Numbered from the stretch's first letter, positions 8,470 to 17,499 are shown. The stretch: DNA of 64,000 nucleotides from Actinomadura sp. DC4 (GCF_030406325.1 NZ_JAUEQY010000019.1:158013-222012); one strand, 5' to 3'. Translations and numbers: made by a program. The notes: generated by a model not told the origin, from the letters alone.

Positions 8470-9072
8470 TCAGGCGAGGGCCCAGCGGGCCTCGGTGCGG
8501 ACACCGGCGTCCGGGTCGTCGAGGGCGCCGGTCAGGGCCGTACGCGCATAGTGGCGGTCGGCCGCCCATCGGCCGAGGGCGCGTACGGCGGTGCGGCGCA
8601 CCGCGACGATGTCGTCTTCGAGGACGCTCGTGAGCGGGCCGATCGCCGAACGGCTGTCCATGGCGCCGAGCGTGGCGGCGGCCTTCTGGCGGACGCGCCA
8701 GTCCGGGTCGGTCAGGGCGATCTCGCCGAGCTCTGGGGCGGCGCGCAGCACGGCCAGCCCGCGCACGGTCTCGGCACGTGCGTCGTCGCCGCGGTCGAGC
8801 GCCTGGGCGTAGATCTCCCAGGCCGCCGCGCGCATCGCGCGGACGAGCTCGGCGGCGACCGCGCGGACGTAGGGATCGGCCGAGCCGGACTCCGCCTGAA
8901 CGAGCGCGCGGACGCCCTCCTCGCCGACGAGCACCTCACGTTCGTCGATGAGGGCGCCGGCGGCGGCGTGGCGCACCTGGGCATCGGGGTCGGCGAGCGC
9001 GCGGGCGAGGCGGTTCCCGGCCTCTTCGGCCGGGCCGTGGGACTGGTGTACGGGCAGGTCGATGACTGTCAT
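8470..9072 (-). CDS. HEAT-repeat (PBS-lyase-like) protein
   Basis: 200 residues from an ATG at 9070-9072 with GGAGG 4 bases upstream. It consists of tandem helical repeats with motifs such as LADPDAQVRHAAAGAL, LTDPDWRVRQKAAATLG and LDDPDAGVRTEARWALA, the HEAT/PBS-lyase pattern of about 30 residues. Such solenoids bind proteins; no catalytic residue is expected. No signal peptide. The 3' end has been copied at least twice into the downstream spacer. Confidence 0.85.
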   Translation of the reverse strand: MTVIDLPVHQSHGPAEEAGNRLARALADPDAQVRHAAAGALIDEREVLVGEEGVRALVQAESGSADPYVRAVAAELVRAMRAAAWEIYAQALDRGDDARAETVRGLAVLRAAPELGEIALTDPDWRVRQKAAATLGAMDSRSAIGPLTSVLEDDIVAVRRTAVRALGRWAADRHYARTALTGALDDPDAGVRTEARWALA

Positions 9073-9332
9073 TGGTTCCTCCGGAGATGTGTCGAGCCGG
9101 CGTGAGGCGGTCACCGGCGACACAGCGAGCTGGCCTGACGTCGCAAATCGACGTGGAGGCGCACGACCAGCGGAGCTCTCCGGTACACAGTCCTGATCGT
9201 GGACGAGAATCCCTCTATTGTCAACCGATTAGGTAGGGAATCGATTCTCGGTAGGGGTGTAGGGGTGGCCTAGGGGGCTATTTGGAGGGGTTTTCCGGGC
9301 TCGGTATGAGGCGGCGCCCGGTCGCGGCGGCT

Positions 9333-9374
9333 GGTGGTCGCGGCCCGGTGGTCGCGGCCCGGCAGGCGCGGCCC
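9333..9374. repeat. 14-bp tandem repeat
   Basis: GGTGGTCGCGGCCC occurs twice exactly in tandem (9333-9346 and 9347-9360), followed by the variant GGCAGGCGCGGCCC (9361-9374) and further shortened GCAGGCGCGG units to about 9400. It lies in non-coding sequence. Confidence 0.85.
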
Positions 9375-9913
9375 GGCAGGCGCGGCAGGCGCGGCGGCCG
9401 GGCGGAGTGGCCTGGATCGGCCCCGCCGTTGGCGAATGGCCGCACCGGGCCTGCGACCGCCAGGCCGAAGACGGCGGCAGGACGCAGCGGACACAAGGTC
9501 GCGGACAGGGCGACGAACACGCGGCGGCGGGCACAGGGCGGCGAACACGGCGCAGCGGACACGGGACGGCAGGCACGGGGCCGTTCGCGGGTCGGCCTCC
9601 CCGTTCGCGGGCGAGGCGTTCGGGGTAGCCGGCGAGGCGCCGCCGGTCCTCCTCCGCCCAGCCGGCGATCAGCGGGCGGCGGAGGGGCTCCGTTCCGGCT
9701 GGTGCGCCGGTGCGGTGCCGGTCACGCCGCTGGGCCGGACGGGCCGCGCAGGACCACGTGCCCGCGCTGGAAAATGATCACTGTGCGTGCCTCGCCGGTC
9801 GCCCTCGCGGAAGCCTGTCAGTGGCCGGTGACATGGCACCGGTTACCGGTGACGGACCAGGGATCGCCGGTCGTTCTCGACGCCGGTGTCGCCGACTTGG
9901 CCGGGTGGCAGTC

Positions 9914-9969
9914 GCACCGAGCACCGAGCACCGAGCACCGAGCACCGAGCACCGAGCACCGAGCACCGA
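9914..9969. repeat. Heptamer microsatellite, GCACCGA x 8
   Basis: Eight perfect head-to-tail copies of GCACCGA, ending 43 bases before the recG stop codon. A 7-base unit keeps no fixed frame, and I see no gene across it. Copy number may vary between strains. Confidence 0.97.
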
Positions 9970-10012
9970 GCAGGCTCGCGTCCCGTGCCGGGGCCGGTCG
10001 ACCCCCGGACGC

Positions 10013-12190
10013 TCAGGCCTTCTCCAGGTACTCCGCCCGTTCCTCGTCCAGCAAGGCGGCCAGCTCCGCCGCCAGGGCCGGATGCTCGCGCAGCTCCGGG
10101 TCGGCGTCCACGAGTGCGGTCGCCTCGGTGCGGGCCTCGCGGATGATGTCCTCGTCCTTCAGCAGCGTCAGCAGGCGCAGGCTCGATCGGCGGCCCGACT
10201 GGCTCTCGCCCAGGACATCGCCCTCCCGCCGCTGTTCCAGGTCGAGCCGCGACAGTTCGAAGCCGTCCAGCGTCGACGCGACCGCGTCCAGGCGCTCGCG
10301 TGCCTTCGACTCCTCGGCCGCCTCCGTCACCAGCAGGCACAGCCCCGCGTGGCGGCCGCGGCCCACCCGGCCGCGTAGCTGGTGCAGCTGCGAGACCCCG
10401 AACCGGTCGGCGTCCATCACCACCATCACCGTGGAGTTGGGCACGTCGACGCCGACCTCGATCACCGTCGTCGCCACGAGCACGTCCAGTTCGGCGGCGG
10501 CGAAGCTCCGCATCACCGCGTCCTTCTCGTCGGGGTGCATCCGGCCGTGCAGCACCCCGAGCCGCAGGCCGTGCAGCGGGCCCTCGGTGAGCTTGGGCGC
10601 CACGTCGAGTACGGCGAGCGGCGGCCGGCGGGCCTCCTCCTCGGAGGCGTCCGGCGGCGGCTCGCCCTCCTCGTCGCCGATGCGCGGGCACACGACGTAC
10701 GCCTGCCGGCCCTGTCCCGCCTCCTCGCGGATCCGCTGCCACGAGCGGTCCCAGTAGGCGCGGTTGCCGGCCGGTACGACGTGCGTGGCGATCGGGGAAC
10801 GTCCGGCGGGGAGCTGGGTCAGCGCCGAGGTGTCCAGGTCGCCGTACACCGTCATGGCGACCGTCCGCGGGATCGGCGTCGCGGTCATGACCAGCACGTG
10901 CGGGCGTCCGCCGGTGGCCTTCTCGCGCAGGGCGTCGCGCTGCTCGACGCCGAAGCGGTGCTGCTCGTCGATCACGACCAGGCCGAGGTCGGCGAACTGG
11001 ACGTGCTCCTGCAGCAGCGCGTGCGTGCCGACGACGATGCCGGCCGCGCCCGAGGCCGCGTCGAGCAGGCCCTCGCGCCTTGCCTTGGCGCCCTGCGAAC
11101 CGGTCAGCAGGGCGACTCGAGTGGCGTCGTCGGCGCCGCCGAGCTGCCCTCCCTGGGCGAGCGGCCCGAGCATCGCCACGATCGAGCGGTGGTGCTGCTG
11201 GGCGAGCACCTCGGTCGGCGCCAGCAGCGCCGCCTGCCCGCCCGCGTCGACGACCTGGAGCATCGCGCGCAGGCCCACGACCGTCTTGCCCGCGCCGACG
11301 TCGCCCTGCAGCAGCCGGTGCATCGGATGGGTGCGGGCGAGGTCGGCGGCGATCTCGGCCCCGACCTCCCGCTGCCCCTCGGTGAGCTCGAACGGCAGGC
11401 GCGCGTCGAACGCCGCCAGCAGGCCCTTCTCGCCCGCCGGTCGTGGCGTCGCGGCCAGCTCCGCCGACGCGCGCCGCCGCTGCGCCAGCGCGGTCTGGAG
11501 CACGAACGCCTCGTCCCACTTGAGCCGCCGGCGCGCCCGCCACGCCTCGTCCATGTCCTGCGGCCGGTGGATGCCGTGGTAGGCCTTGGCCAGCCCGATC
11601 AGGCGGTGCCGTTTGCGCAGCTTGTCGGGGAGCGAGTCGGCGCCGAGGTCGGCCCCGTCCAGGATCAGCCGTACGCAGTCGGCGATCTGCCAGGACGTCA
11701 GGCCCTTGGTCGCGGGATAGACCGGGATCAGCTCCTCGGCGAACTCCCGCGCGGCGTCGGCGGAGTCGCCCGCGACCGCCTTGTACTCGGGGTGGACGAG
11801 CTGCCGCTTGACCCCCCGCCCGGACCGGTAGAACGTCACCTTCCCGGCGAAGAGCCCGCGCGTGCCCGGCGGAAGGTCGCGCTCGGGGATGTGCGCGCCC
11901 TTGCCGAAGAACGTCAGCGTCAGCCGCCCGCTGCCGTCGGTGACGGTGACCTCCAGGATGTAGCCGGGCTTGCGGGTGATCCGCCGGCCCTGGACCTTTT
12001 CCACCTCGGCCATCACCGTGACGTATTCGCCCTCGGCGAGGCTGTCGAGGTCGGTCAGCTCGCCACGCTGGGCGTAGCGCCGCGGATAGTGGCGCAGCAG
12101 ATCCCCGGCGGTCTCCAGGTCGAGGGCGGCGAGTTTCTTGGCCGCCTTCGGCCCCACCGCCTTGACCAGTGGCTGCTCGAGTGTCGTCAC
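10013..12190 (-). CDS. recG: ATP-dependent DNA helicase RecG
   Basis: 725 residues from a GTG at 12188-12190 with AAGGAAGG upstream. The N-terminal wedge/OB-fold region is followed by a superfamily 2 helicase core: Walker A LLQGDVGAGKTVVGL, box II DEQHRFG, motif III MTATPIPRT and motif VI QLRGRVGRG. RecG remodels stalled replication forks and Holliday junctions. A frame extending to 12349 lacks family sequence. It follows the fakA-like gene on the same strand, a common actinobacterial arrangement. Confidence 0.96.
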   Translation of the reverse strand: MTTLEQPLVKAVGPKAAKKLAALDLETAGDLLRHYPRRYAQRGELTDLDSLAEGEYVTVMAEVEKVQGRRITRKPGYILEVTVTDGSGRLTLTFFGKGAHIPERDLPPGTRGLFAGKVTFYRSGRGVKRQLVHPEYKAVAGDSADAAREFAEELIPVYPATKGLTSWQIADCVRLILDGADLGADSLPDKLRKRHRLIGLAKAYHGIHRPQDMDEAWRARRRLKWDEAFVLQTALAQRRRASAELAATPRPAGEKGLLAAFDARLPFELTEGQREVGAEIAADLARTHPMHRLLQGDVGAGKTVVGLRAMLQVVDAGGQAALLAPTEVLAQQHHRSIVAMLGPLAQGGQLGGADDATRVALLTGSQGAKARREGLLDAASGAAGIVVGTHALLQEHVQFADLGLVVIDEQHRFGVEQRDALREKATGGRPHVLVMTATPIPRTVAMTVYGDLDTSALTQLPAGRSPIATHVVPAGNRAYWDRSWQRIREEAGQGRQAYVVCPRIGDEEGEPPPDASEEEARRPPLAVLDVAPKLTEGPLHGLRLGVLHGRMHPDEKDAVMRSFAAAELDVLVATTVIEVGVDVPNSTVMVVMDADRFGVSQLHQLRGRVGRGRHAGLCLLVTEAAEESKARERLDAVASTLDGFELSRLDLEQRREGDVLGESQSGRRSSLRLLTLLKDEDIIREARTEATALVDADPELREHPALAAELAALLDEERAEYLEKA

Positions 12191-12418
12191 AGAACCTTCC
12201 TTACCAGCCATCCAACAGCCGGGCACCGACATTTCTATCGGCTCTCGCCACCCGGAGGGCACGCTCCCCGCCGCGAAAAATCTCCTGAACCGTTGAACCT
12301 CCGCGCCCTCCGATGCGTACTCACCCACGTCCGGTGGCGTGCGCGGCACCGGCGACCTCGATCAGGCGCGCCGCGGGGGCCTTCTGATCAGGCCGGCGGC
12401 GGGCTCGGCCGGGACCGC

Positions 12419-13978
12419 TCATTCCACTCCGATGAGGAGCGGGTAGCGGTCCTGGCCGCCCTCGTAGACCACGACCTCCACGTCCGGCCGGTGCGCGTGC
12501 AGCCGCTCCCGTACGGTCTCGACGAGGTCGCCGGGGAGCCCGGCACCGGTGATCAGCGTGACCAGCTCGCCACCGCCGGACAGCATGCGGGTGAGGATCC
12601 GCGTCGCCACGTCGGACAGGTCCGCGCCGATCACGGACACATCTCCGTCGATCAGGCCGAGGGTGTCTCCCTGCCGGCAGATCCCGGCGCTGGTCACGGC
12701 CTCCTCGGCCGCCGTCTCCAGCTGGCCGTACCGGGTGGCGCCGGCCGCGCTCGTCATGGCGATCACGTCGTCGTCGAAGCGGCGCAGCGGGTCGTGCACG
12801 GCGAGCGCGGCGAGCCCCTGTGCGGAGGCCCGTGCCGGGATGACCGCCACGCGTACGCCGTCCTCCCGCGCGCGCTGGGCGGCCGCCTCGGCGACGGCGA
12901 GGACCGAGCGGTCGTTCGGCAGGACCGCGACCTCGTCCCCGGCCCGTACGATCGCCCCGGCCAGCTCGTCCAGCGACGGCGCGCCGCCCGGCTCACGGTG
13001 TACCGCCGTCGCCCCGTGCTCCTCGAACAGCGCGGTCAGCCCCTCGCCCAGGGTCACCGTCACCACGCCGCGGCCGGTGGTGCGCGGGTGCCGGTCCGCG
13101 GGCGCCTGGAGCCAGGTCACGCGGATGCGATGGGGACGGCCGGCGCGGATGCCGGCCTCGATCGCCGGGCCGGCGTCGTCGGTGTGCACGTGGACGTTCC
13201 AGAGGCCGTCGCCGCCGACGACTACGAGGGAGTCGCCGAGCCGGTCGAGCTCGGCACGCAGCCCGGCGACGGCATCCTCGCCGGCGTCGAGGAGGTACAT
13301 CACCTCGTAGTCGCCGCCGGTCTCGGCGGGCCCGCAGGACGTGTCCCTGGGCGCGCTCCTGCGGGGGATCTCATACGACTGCGGAAACTCCTCGCTCGCG
13401 ACCGCCGCGAAGGTCTCCAGCACCACGCAGAGCCCGGCCGCGCCCGCGTCGACCACCCCGTTGCGGGCGAGGACCTCGAGCTGCCCCGTCGTCTCGCGCA
13501 GCGCGGCTCGCGCGCCCTCGGCGACGCTCCAGGCGAGCGCGCCGGCCTCGCCCTCGTCGGGACAGGCCCCGGCGACCGTACGCAGGACGCTGAGCATCGT
13601 GCCCGGGACCGGGTGGGCGACGGCCTGGTCCGCCAGGCGCGAGGCGTGCCGCAGCGCCTCCCCGAGCCGTCCGCCCCCGCCGAGGATCTCGGCCAGCGCG
13701 CGCAGGATCTGGCTGAGGATCACGCCCGAGTTGCCCCGGGCCCCGACCAGCGCGCCCTCGGCGAGCGCGCGCCACGCCGAGGCGGCGTCGGCGTCGGCGG
13801 GAAGCCGCTCGACCGCCTCCGAGGCCGCCAGGACGGTGAGGTGGAGATTGGTCCCGGTGTCGCCGTCGGGAACCGGGAAGACGTTGAGCGCGTCGATCTC
13901 GGCGCGGGTACGGCCCAGCGCCTCCGCGGCAAGCCGGCACCACTGCCGTACGGCCTCAGCGTCGAGAAGGTCTCCCAC
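12419..13978 (-). CDS. DAK2 domain fatty acid kinase-like protein (FakA/YloV family)
   Basis: 519 residues from a GTG at 13976-13978 with a GGAGGTGG site. The N-terminal DhaL/DAK2 domain has VFPVPDGDTGTN at about 33-44, whose Asp residues hold ATP-bound Mg2+, and GARGNSGVILSQI further on. The rest matches the middle and C-terminal domains of FakA, which works with a FakB lipid-binding partner to phosphorylate fatty acids. No fakB gene is visible here. It is divergent from rpmB and upstream of recG. A decayed inverted copy of its C-terminal part lies at about 14464-14603. Confidence 0.88.
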   Translation of the reverse strand: MGDLLDAEAVRQWCRLAAEALGRTRAEIDALNVFPVPDGDTGTNLHLTVLAASEAVERLPADADAASAWRALAEGALVGARGNSGVILSQILRALAEILGGGGRLGEALRHASRLADQAVAHPVPGTMLSVLRTVAGACPDEGEAGALAWSVAEGARAALRETTGQLEVLARNGVVDAGAAGLCVVLETFAAVASEEFPQSYEIPRRSAPRDTSCGPAETGGDYEVMYLLDAGEDAVAGLRAELDRLGDSLVVVGGDGLWNVHVHTDDAGPAIEAGIRAGRPHRIRVTWLQAPADRHPRTTGRGVVTVTLGEGLTALFEEHGATAVHREPGGAPSLDELAGAIVRAGDEVAVLPNDRSVLAVAEAAAQRAREDGVRVAVIPARASAQGLAALAVHDPLRRFDDDVIAMTSAAGATRYGQLETAAEEAVTSAGICRQGDTLGLIDGDVSVIGADLSDVATRILTRMLSGGGELVTLITGAGLPGDLVETVRERLHAHRPDVEVVVYEGGQDRYPLLIGVE

Positions 13979-14071
13979 GCCACCTCCAGAGATTCACGTC
14001 GCAATAGACTTACCGGACATCGAACGGGTGGCTCCAGTACCCCGGCGATTCGCGTCCGTGGGGCGGGGTCG

Positions 14072-14077
14072 GCTATT
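14072..14077 (+). promoter_or_regulatory. Candidate -10 element for rpmB
   Basis: TATTCT lies about 80 bases upstream of the rpmB start in the gap shared with the divergent fakA-like gene. The -35 region is not clear, so this is a weak prediction. Confidence 0.4.
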
Positions 14078-14157
14078 CTCTTCCGAGTGCCCTGTCCGGG
14101 CCTCTTTTGACGAGCGCCCGATCTCGGGCCATCACTCGAACCCTTTGGAGCGCATCC

Positions 14158-14355
14158 ATGGCTTCCGTCTGCGACGTCTGCGGCAAGGGGCCGGGGTTCG
14201 GCATGCGCGTCTCTCACTCGCACCGCCGCACCCCGCGCCGCTGGAACCCCAACATCCAGCGGGTGCGTGCGGTCGTCGGCCGCACCACCAAGCGCATCAA
14301 CGTGTGCACGTCGTGCATCAAGGCGGGCAAGGTCATTCGGCCCACCGCGCGCTGA
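14158..14355 (+). CDS. rpmB: 50S ribosomal protein L28
   Basis: 65 residues from an ATG with GGAG upstream. It reads MASVCDVCGKGPGFG, then a basic stretch RRTPRRWNPNIQ, and ends with CTSCIKAGKV. The two CxxC pairs make this the zinc-ribbon form of L28. It is a large-subunit ribosomal protein. A GC-rich hairpin terminator follows 56 bases after the stop, so it appears monocistronic. Confidence 0.97.
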   Translation: MASVCDVCGKGPGFGMRVSHSHRRTPRRWNPNIQRVRAVVGRTTKRINVCTSCIKAGKVIRPTAR

Positions 14356-14410
14356 CGCCGCACCGGGCGCCGTGAGGCGCCCACATAGACCGTGCTCTCA
14401 CCGGGCACGA

Positions 14411-14444
14411 CGAACGGCCGGTTCCCACACGGACCGGCCGTTCG
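14411..14444 (+). terminator. Hairpin terminator after rpmB
   Basis: Perfect 12-base stem CGAACGGCCGGT (14411-14422) with its complement (14433-14444) and a 10-base loop. There is no T run, as is common for actinomycete terminators. Confidence 0.8.
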
Positions 14445-14463
14445 GCTGTCCGCCCCCAGACCG

Positions 14464-14603
14464 GTCTCGTACGGAGCGGGGACGGGTCGCCGTCCTGCCG
14501 AACGACCGCTCGGTCCTCGCCGTCGCCGTCGCCGCGGCCGCGGCCCAGCGCGCGCCCGCGCGGGGGCTCGCCGTGCACGACCGCTGCGCCGCCGCCGGAC
14601 GGC
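14464..14603 (+). pseudogene. Decayed, inverted fragment of the neighbouring fakA-like gene
   Basis: Read on the plus strand this region encodes VAVLPNDRSVLAVA, then AAAQRA, and GLAVHDRCA. The fakA-like gene on the minus strand encodes VAVLPNDRSVLAVAEAAAQRA and later GLAALAVHDPLRR. The DNA of the two copies is near identical for over 30 bases around CCTGCCGAACGACCGCTCGG. The fragment has a short insertion and about 50 bases deleted in the middle, no start codon and no ribosome-binding site. It is a partial duplication in inverted orientation, separated from its parent by rpmB. Confidence 0.85.
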
Positions 14604-14731
14604 ATCCGCGGGGCGGCCCCAAGGGGCCGGTCTCGTACGGCGTCCAGGCGCTTCGGCCGGCGACCACGTGGCGGGACGCCGCCCGCCGCGCGGCGGGGCT
14701 TCGAGGCGGGCCATGAGGGCACGATGGGGTG

Positions 14732-15223
14732 ATGAGAGTCGTCGTGCTCGCCGACACCCACGCGCCCCGGCGCTGGCGCGGCTGTCCCCCGGCCGTGGCC
14801 GCGCACCTGCGCGGCGCCGACCTGATCCTGCACGCCGGCGACGTCTGCGTCCCCTCCGTGCTGGACGAACTCGCCGCGTACGCGCCGGTCAAGGTCGTGC
14901 GCGGCAACAACGACGGGCCCGACGTCGCCGCGTGGGGTGCGCCGGAGACGCTGGAGTTCGAGCTGGCCGGCCTGCCGGTCGCGATGATCCACGACAGCGG
15001 CCAGGCGGCCCGCCGTACGGCGCGCATGCACCGCCGCTTCCCCGGCGCGGACCTCGTGGTCTTCGGCCACTCCCACATCCCGATGGACGAGACCGGCGAC
15101 GGCGTACGGATCTTCAACCCGGGCTCCCCCACCGACCGTCGCCGCCAGCCACACGGCACCGTCGGCCTCCTCCACGTCGAGGACGCACGGATCGTCGAGG
15201 CGCGGATCGTGCCGGTCACCTAG
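14732..15223 (+). CDS. YfcE/MJ0936-type metallophosphoesterase
   Basis: About 163 residues from ATG 14732 (a GTG 3 bases earlier is also possible). Motifs of the calcineurin-like superfamily are present in order: LADTHA, HAGDVC, VRGNND and FGHSHIPM, supplying the His/Asp/Asn ligands of a two-metal centre. Proteins of this subfamily are cytoplasmic phosphodiesterases, some active on cyclic nucleotides. The natural substrate is unknown. The stop is convergent with, and overlaps by 4 bases, the broken gene at 15220-15952. Confidence 0.88.
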   Translation: MRVVVLADTHAPRRWRGCPPAVAAHLRGADLILHAGDVCVPSVLDELAAYAPVKVVRGNNDGPDVAAWGAPETLEFELAGLPVAMIHDSGQAARRTARMHRRFPGADLVVFGHSHIPMDETGDGVRIFNPGSPTDRRRQPHGTVGLLHVEDARIVEARIVPVT

Positions 15224-15952
15224 GAGACGCGCTCGGCGACGGGTGAGACGGGTTCGGCCGGCGCCGGTTCGCGCGTCGCGCCGACGAACAGGACCGCCCC
15301 CAAGGCCACGACCGCCGCCACCAATGTGTGGCGGCGCGCCGCGGACCTTCCACGCGTGCGCGAACTCCAGCAGGCGGGCCGGGCCGGCGTCGGCGCGTGC
15401 GTCGGCGAGCCCCTGGGCCAGCGCGCGGGAGCGTGCGGATCGGTCTCGGCCGCCGCCGCGACGGCGAGGTCGGCGGCCACCGGTCCGTGGAACGCCACGG
15501 CCGCGCGCAGCTCCTCCCGTCCCGCGCCGAACGGATCGTAGAACGCCGACGGGTCACACTCCATCGCCGCCCGCAGGTCGGCCAGGTCCGCGTCGTCCAG
15601 GTCGGCGAGCGTGGTGATCCGGGGCATCAGGGCCTCACCCGTCCGCCAGATCGCCCACGCCACGCTCCCCAGAGCGACCACAAGGCGCGCGTAGGCCATG
15701 ATCGCGTTCCCGGTATGGGAGATCTTCCCCGCCGCCGTCAGAGGCGCTCCGCCGAGCAGGAGCGCGCCGACGCCCGCCGCCGCGGCGATGGTCCAGCGGG
15801 CGGCGGACCGCATGTCGGCCACCGCGTCCGACTGCGGACGCACGGACGCGCCCTCCTCGGCCACCGGACCCCGCCCCGTACCCGTCGCGGAGGATGACGC
15901 CATCGTCCCCGGGCAGCCGCCGGTACGGGCCCCACGACCTGCCGTCGAACAC
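15220..15952 (-). pseudogene. Small membrane-associated protein gene with three apparent frameshifts
   Basis: Coding signal continues leftward from a GTG at 15950-15952, preceded by GGGGAGA, but changes frame three times. It begins VFDGRSWGPYRRLPGDDGV, then near 15880 (a run of Gs) jumps to a frame reading PVAEEGASVRPQSD, a hydrophobic helix and a second helix. Near 15425 it jumps to LAQGLADARADAGPARLLEF, and near 15325 it returns for a last helix (LVAAVVALGAVLFVGA). The shifts sum to one net base, so no single frame gives the whole protein. Either the gene is decaying or the sequence has indel errors in G/C runs. Function unknown. Confidence 0.7.
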
Positions 15953-15987
15953 TTCGATCTCCCCGGAGCCGGCAAGGCGGTGCGGGG

Positions 15988-16776
15988 TCAGCGGCGGTGC
16001 AGCCAGCCGTGGTCGACCGGGCCGATGCCCTCCCCCAGCGGGAAGCCGTGTTCGATCGCGCCGGTGACGTACTCCTTGGCCCGGCCGACCGCGCTCACCA
16101 CGTCGTCGCCGAGCGCGAGGCGGGAGGCGATGGCCGAGGCGAGCGTGCAGCCGGTGCCGTGGGTGTGCCGGTTGTCGTGCCGGGGCCCCGCGAACCGGTA
16201 TTCGCGCGTGCCGTCGAACAGCAGGTCGACCGGCTCGCCGGGGAGGTGCCCGCCCTTGACCAGCACCCATTCGGAGCCCAGCGAGAGCACCGCCTCGGCG
16301 GCCTCGCGCAGGCGGCTCTCCTCGTCGACCTTGACACCGGTGAGCTGCTCGGCCTCCCAGAGGTTCGGGGTGACGATGGTGGCGAGCGGGAGGAGTTGGG
16401 CGCGCATCGTGTCCAGCGCGTCCGGGGCCAGCAGCGAGTCGCCGTGCTTGGAGACGCCCACCGGATCGACCACGATCGGCGCGTCCACGTCCGCGAGCAC
16501 CTCGGCCACCGTCGCGACCAGCGCGGACGAGGCGAGCATGCCCGTCTTCACCGCCTGCGCGCCGATGTCGGACAGCACGGAGTCGAGCTGGGCGCGTACG
16601 GCCTCCGGCGGCAGCTCCCAGTAGCCCTGGACGCCGAGGGAGTTCTGCGCGGTGACCGCCGTGACGACGCTCATCCCGTGGACGCCCAGCGCGAGCATGG
16701 TCTTCAGATCGGCCTGGACGCCCGCGCCGCCGCCGGAGTCGGATCCGGCGATCGTGAGCACGCGAGGGGGAGTCAT
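15988..16776 (-). CDS. thiD: Hydroxymethylpyrimidine/phosphomethylpyrimidine kinase
   Basis: 262 residues. The ribokinase-like fold is shown by [16 protein letters not shown] near the N-terminus (HMP binding), [15 protein letters not shown] mid-protein and [15 protein letters not shown] (anion hole and catalytic region). ThiD phosphorylates HMP and HMP-P to HMP-PP for thiamine synthesis in the cytoplasm. It lies 1.6 kb from thiL, also a thiamine gene, with a carbohydrate-binding protein gene between them. I see no TPP riboswitch upstream. Confidence 0.95.
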   Translation of the reverse strand: MTPPRVLTIAGSDSGGGAGVQADLKTMLALGVHGMSVVTAVTAQNSLGVQGYWELPPEAVRAQLDSVLSDIGAQAVKTGMLASSALVATVAEVLADVDAPIVVDPVGVSKHGDSLLAPDALDTMRAQLLPLATIVTPNLWEAEQLTGVKVDEESRLREAAEAVLSLGSEWVLVKGGHLPGEPVDLLFDGTREYRFAGPRHDNRHTHGTGCTLASAIASRLALGDDVVSAVGRAKEYVTGAIEHGFPLGEGIGPVDHGWLHRR

Positions 16777-16803
16777 GATCTCAAGCCTACGGGGAGCCGC
16801 CGC

Positions 16804-17418
16804 TCAGCACGCTTTCCCGTTGAACGAGCAGATGGTCGGGCGCGCGACGGCGCCCTTGGCGGTGAAGGACACCTTCACCGACTTTCCCGGGGCGATGGTG
16901 GGCCGGTCGGCCGGGTTGCCTGCCACCAGCGTGTCTCCCTTACGGATGATCTTCACGTCCCAGGCAGAGATGATCTTCGTCTGCGGGTAGCGCAGGGTCA
17001 GCGTCCAGCCGTTGACCGATCTGGCGCCGCGGTTGGTGATCGTCGCCTGGCCCAGGTATCCGGCGCGCCAGGTCGAGACGGTGCGCAGCGCGACGGTGAT
17101 GGCGGTCCGGCTCGTCCCCCGGCTCACCCGGCTGCCCTCACGCGGGGTCAGCGACGAGTCATCGCGCGCGGTTCGCCGGCTGTGCCGGCCGTTGGGCTGG
17201 GCGGACTCGCTGACCTGTGGCTGCGCCTTCTGGGCCGTCGGGGGGCCGCCGGCGAAGTTCAGTGAGATCTGCTGCGTGCTGACGGCGGACACGACCGCAC
17301 CGATCGCCACGACACCGGAGACCGCCGGCAGGAGCGGCACCTTGCCGACCCTCCGGCGCCGGCGAGAGCCCTCGTCGTCCGGAACGCCGTCTTCCACGAT
17401 CTTGGTGTGTCGTCCCAT
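16804..17418 (-). CDS. Membrane-anchored CBM2 (cellulose/chitin-binding) domain protein
   Basis: 204 residues from an ATG at 17416-17418 ([11 protein letters not shown]) with a GAGAGGGA site upstream. A basic cytoplasmic stretch RRRRRVGKV is followed by a single membrane helix at about 28-48, a low-complexity linker, and from about residue 100 a CBM2-like beta-sandwich ([27 protein letters not shown], then CSFNGKAC near the end). Conserved Trp residues could bind polysaccharide. No catalytic domain is attached. It sits between thiD and thiL without functional link. Confidence 0.75.
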   Translation of the reverse strand: MGRHTKIVEDGVPDDEGSRRRRRVGKVPLLPAVSGVVAIGAVVSAVSTQQISLNFAGGPPTAQKAQPQVSESAQPNGRHSRRTARDDSSLTPREGSRVSRGTSRTAITVALRTVSTWRAGYLGQATITNRGARSVNGWTLTLRYPQTKIISAWDVKIIRKGDTLVAGNPADRPTIAPGKSVKVSFTAKGAVARPTICSFNGKAC

Positions 17419-17499
17419 CCCGTCCCTCTCCGGTCTCGGGATGTATACCAAAAGCACACTAGTCATGCCTACCAGACGAGCGGGCTCAACAGCGACAAC

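Larger units (their letters stand above)
9073..10012. other. Gene-free, GC-rich low-complexity region between recG and the HEAT gene
   Basis: No frame here has a plausible ribosome-binding site or a family match; the many open frames are Ala/Arg/Pro/Gly-rich products of base composition. It contains 14-base repeats near 9333-9374, imperfect ACACGG-type repeats near 9500-9580, and a heptamer array at 9914-9969. The HEAT gene promoter should lie in the first 150 bases. Confidence 0.7.

Noticed and set aside
9843..9975. Repetitive peptide CSVLGAR encoded by the heptamer array
   Set aside because: The repeat is open in several frames only because its unit lacks stop codons; there is no start, ribosome-binding site or domain.
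9900..9975. CRISPR array
   Set aside because: The only dense direct repeat is a 7-base unit with no spacers, and no cas genes are present.
10382..14110. Open frame of over 1200 codons on the plus strand across recG and the fakA-like gene
   Set aside because: It spans two well-supported genes on the opposite strand and an intergenic gap; high GC removes stop codons from shadow frames.
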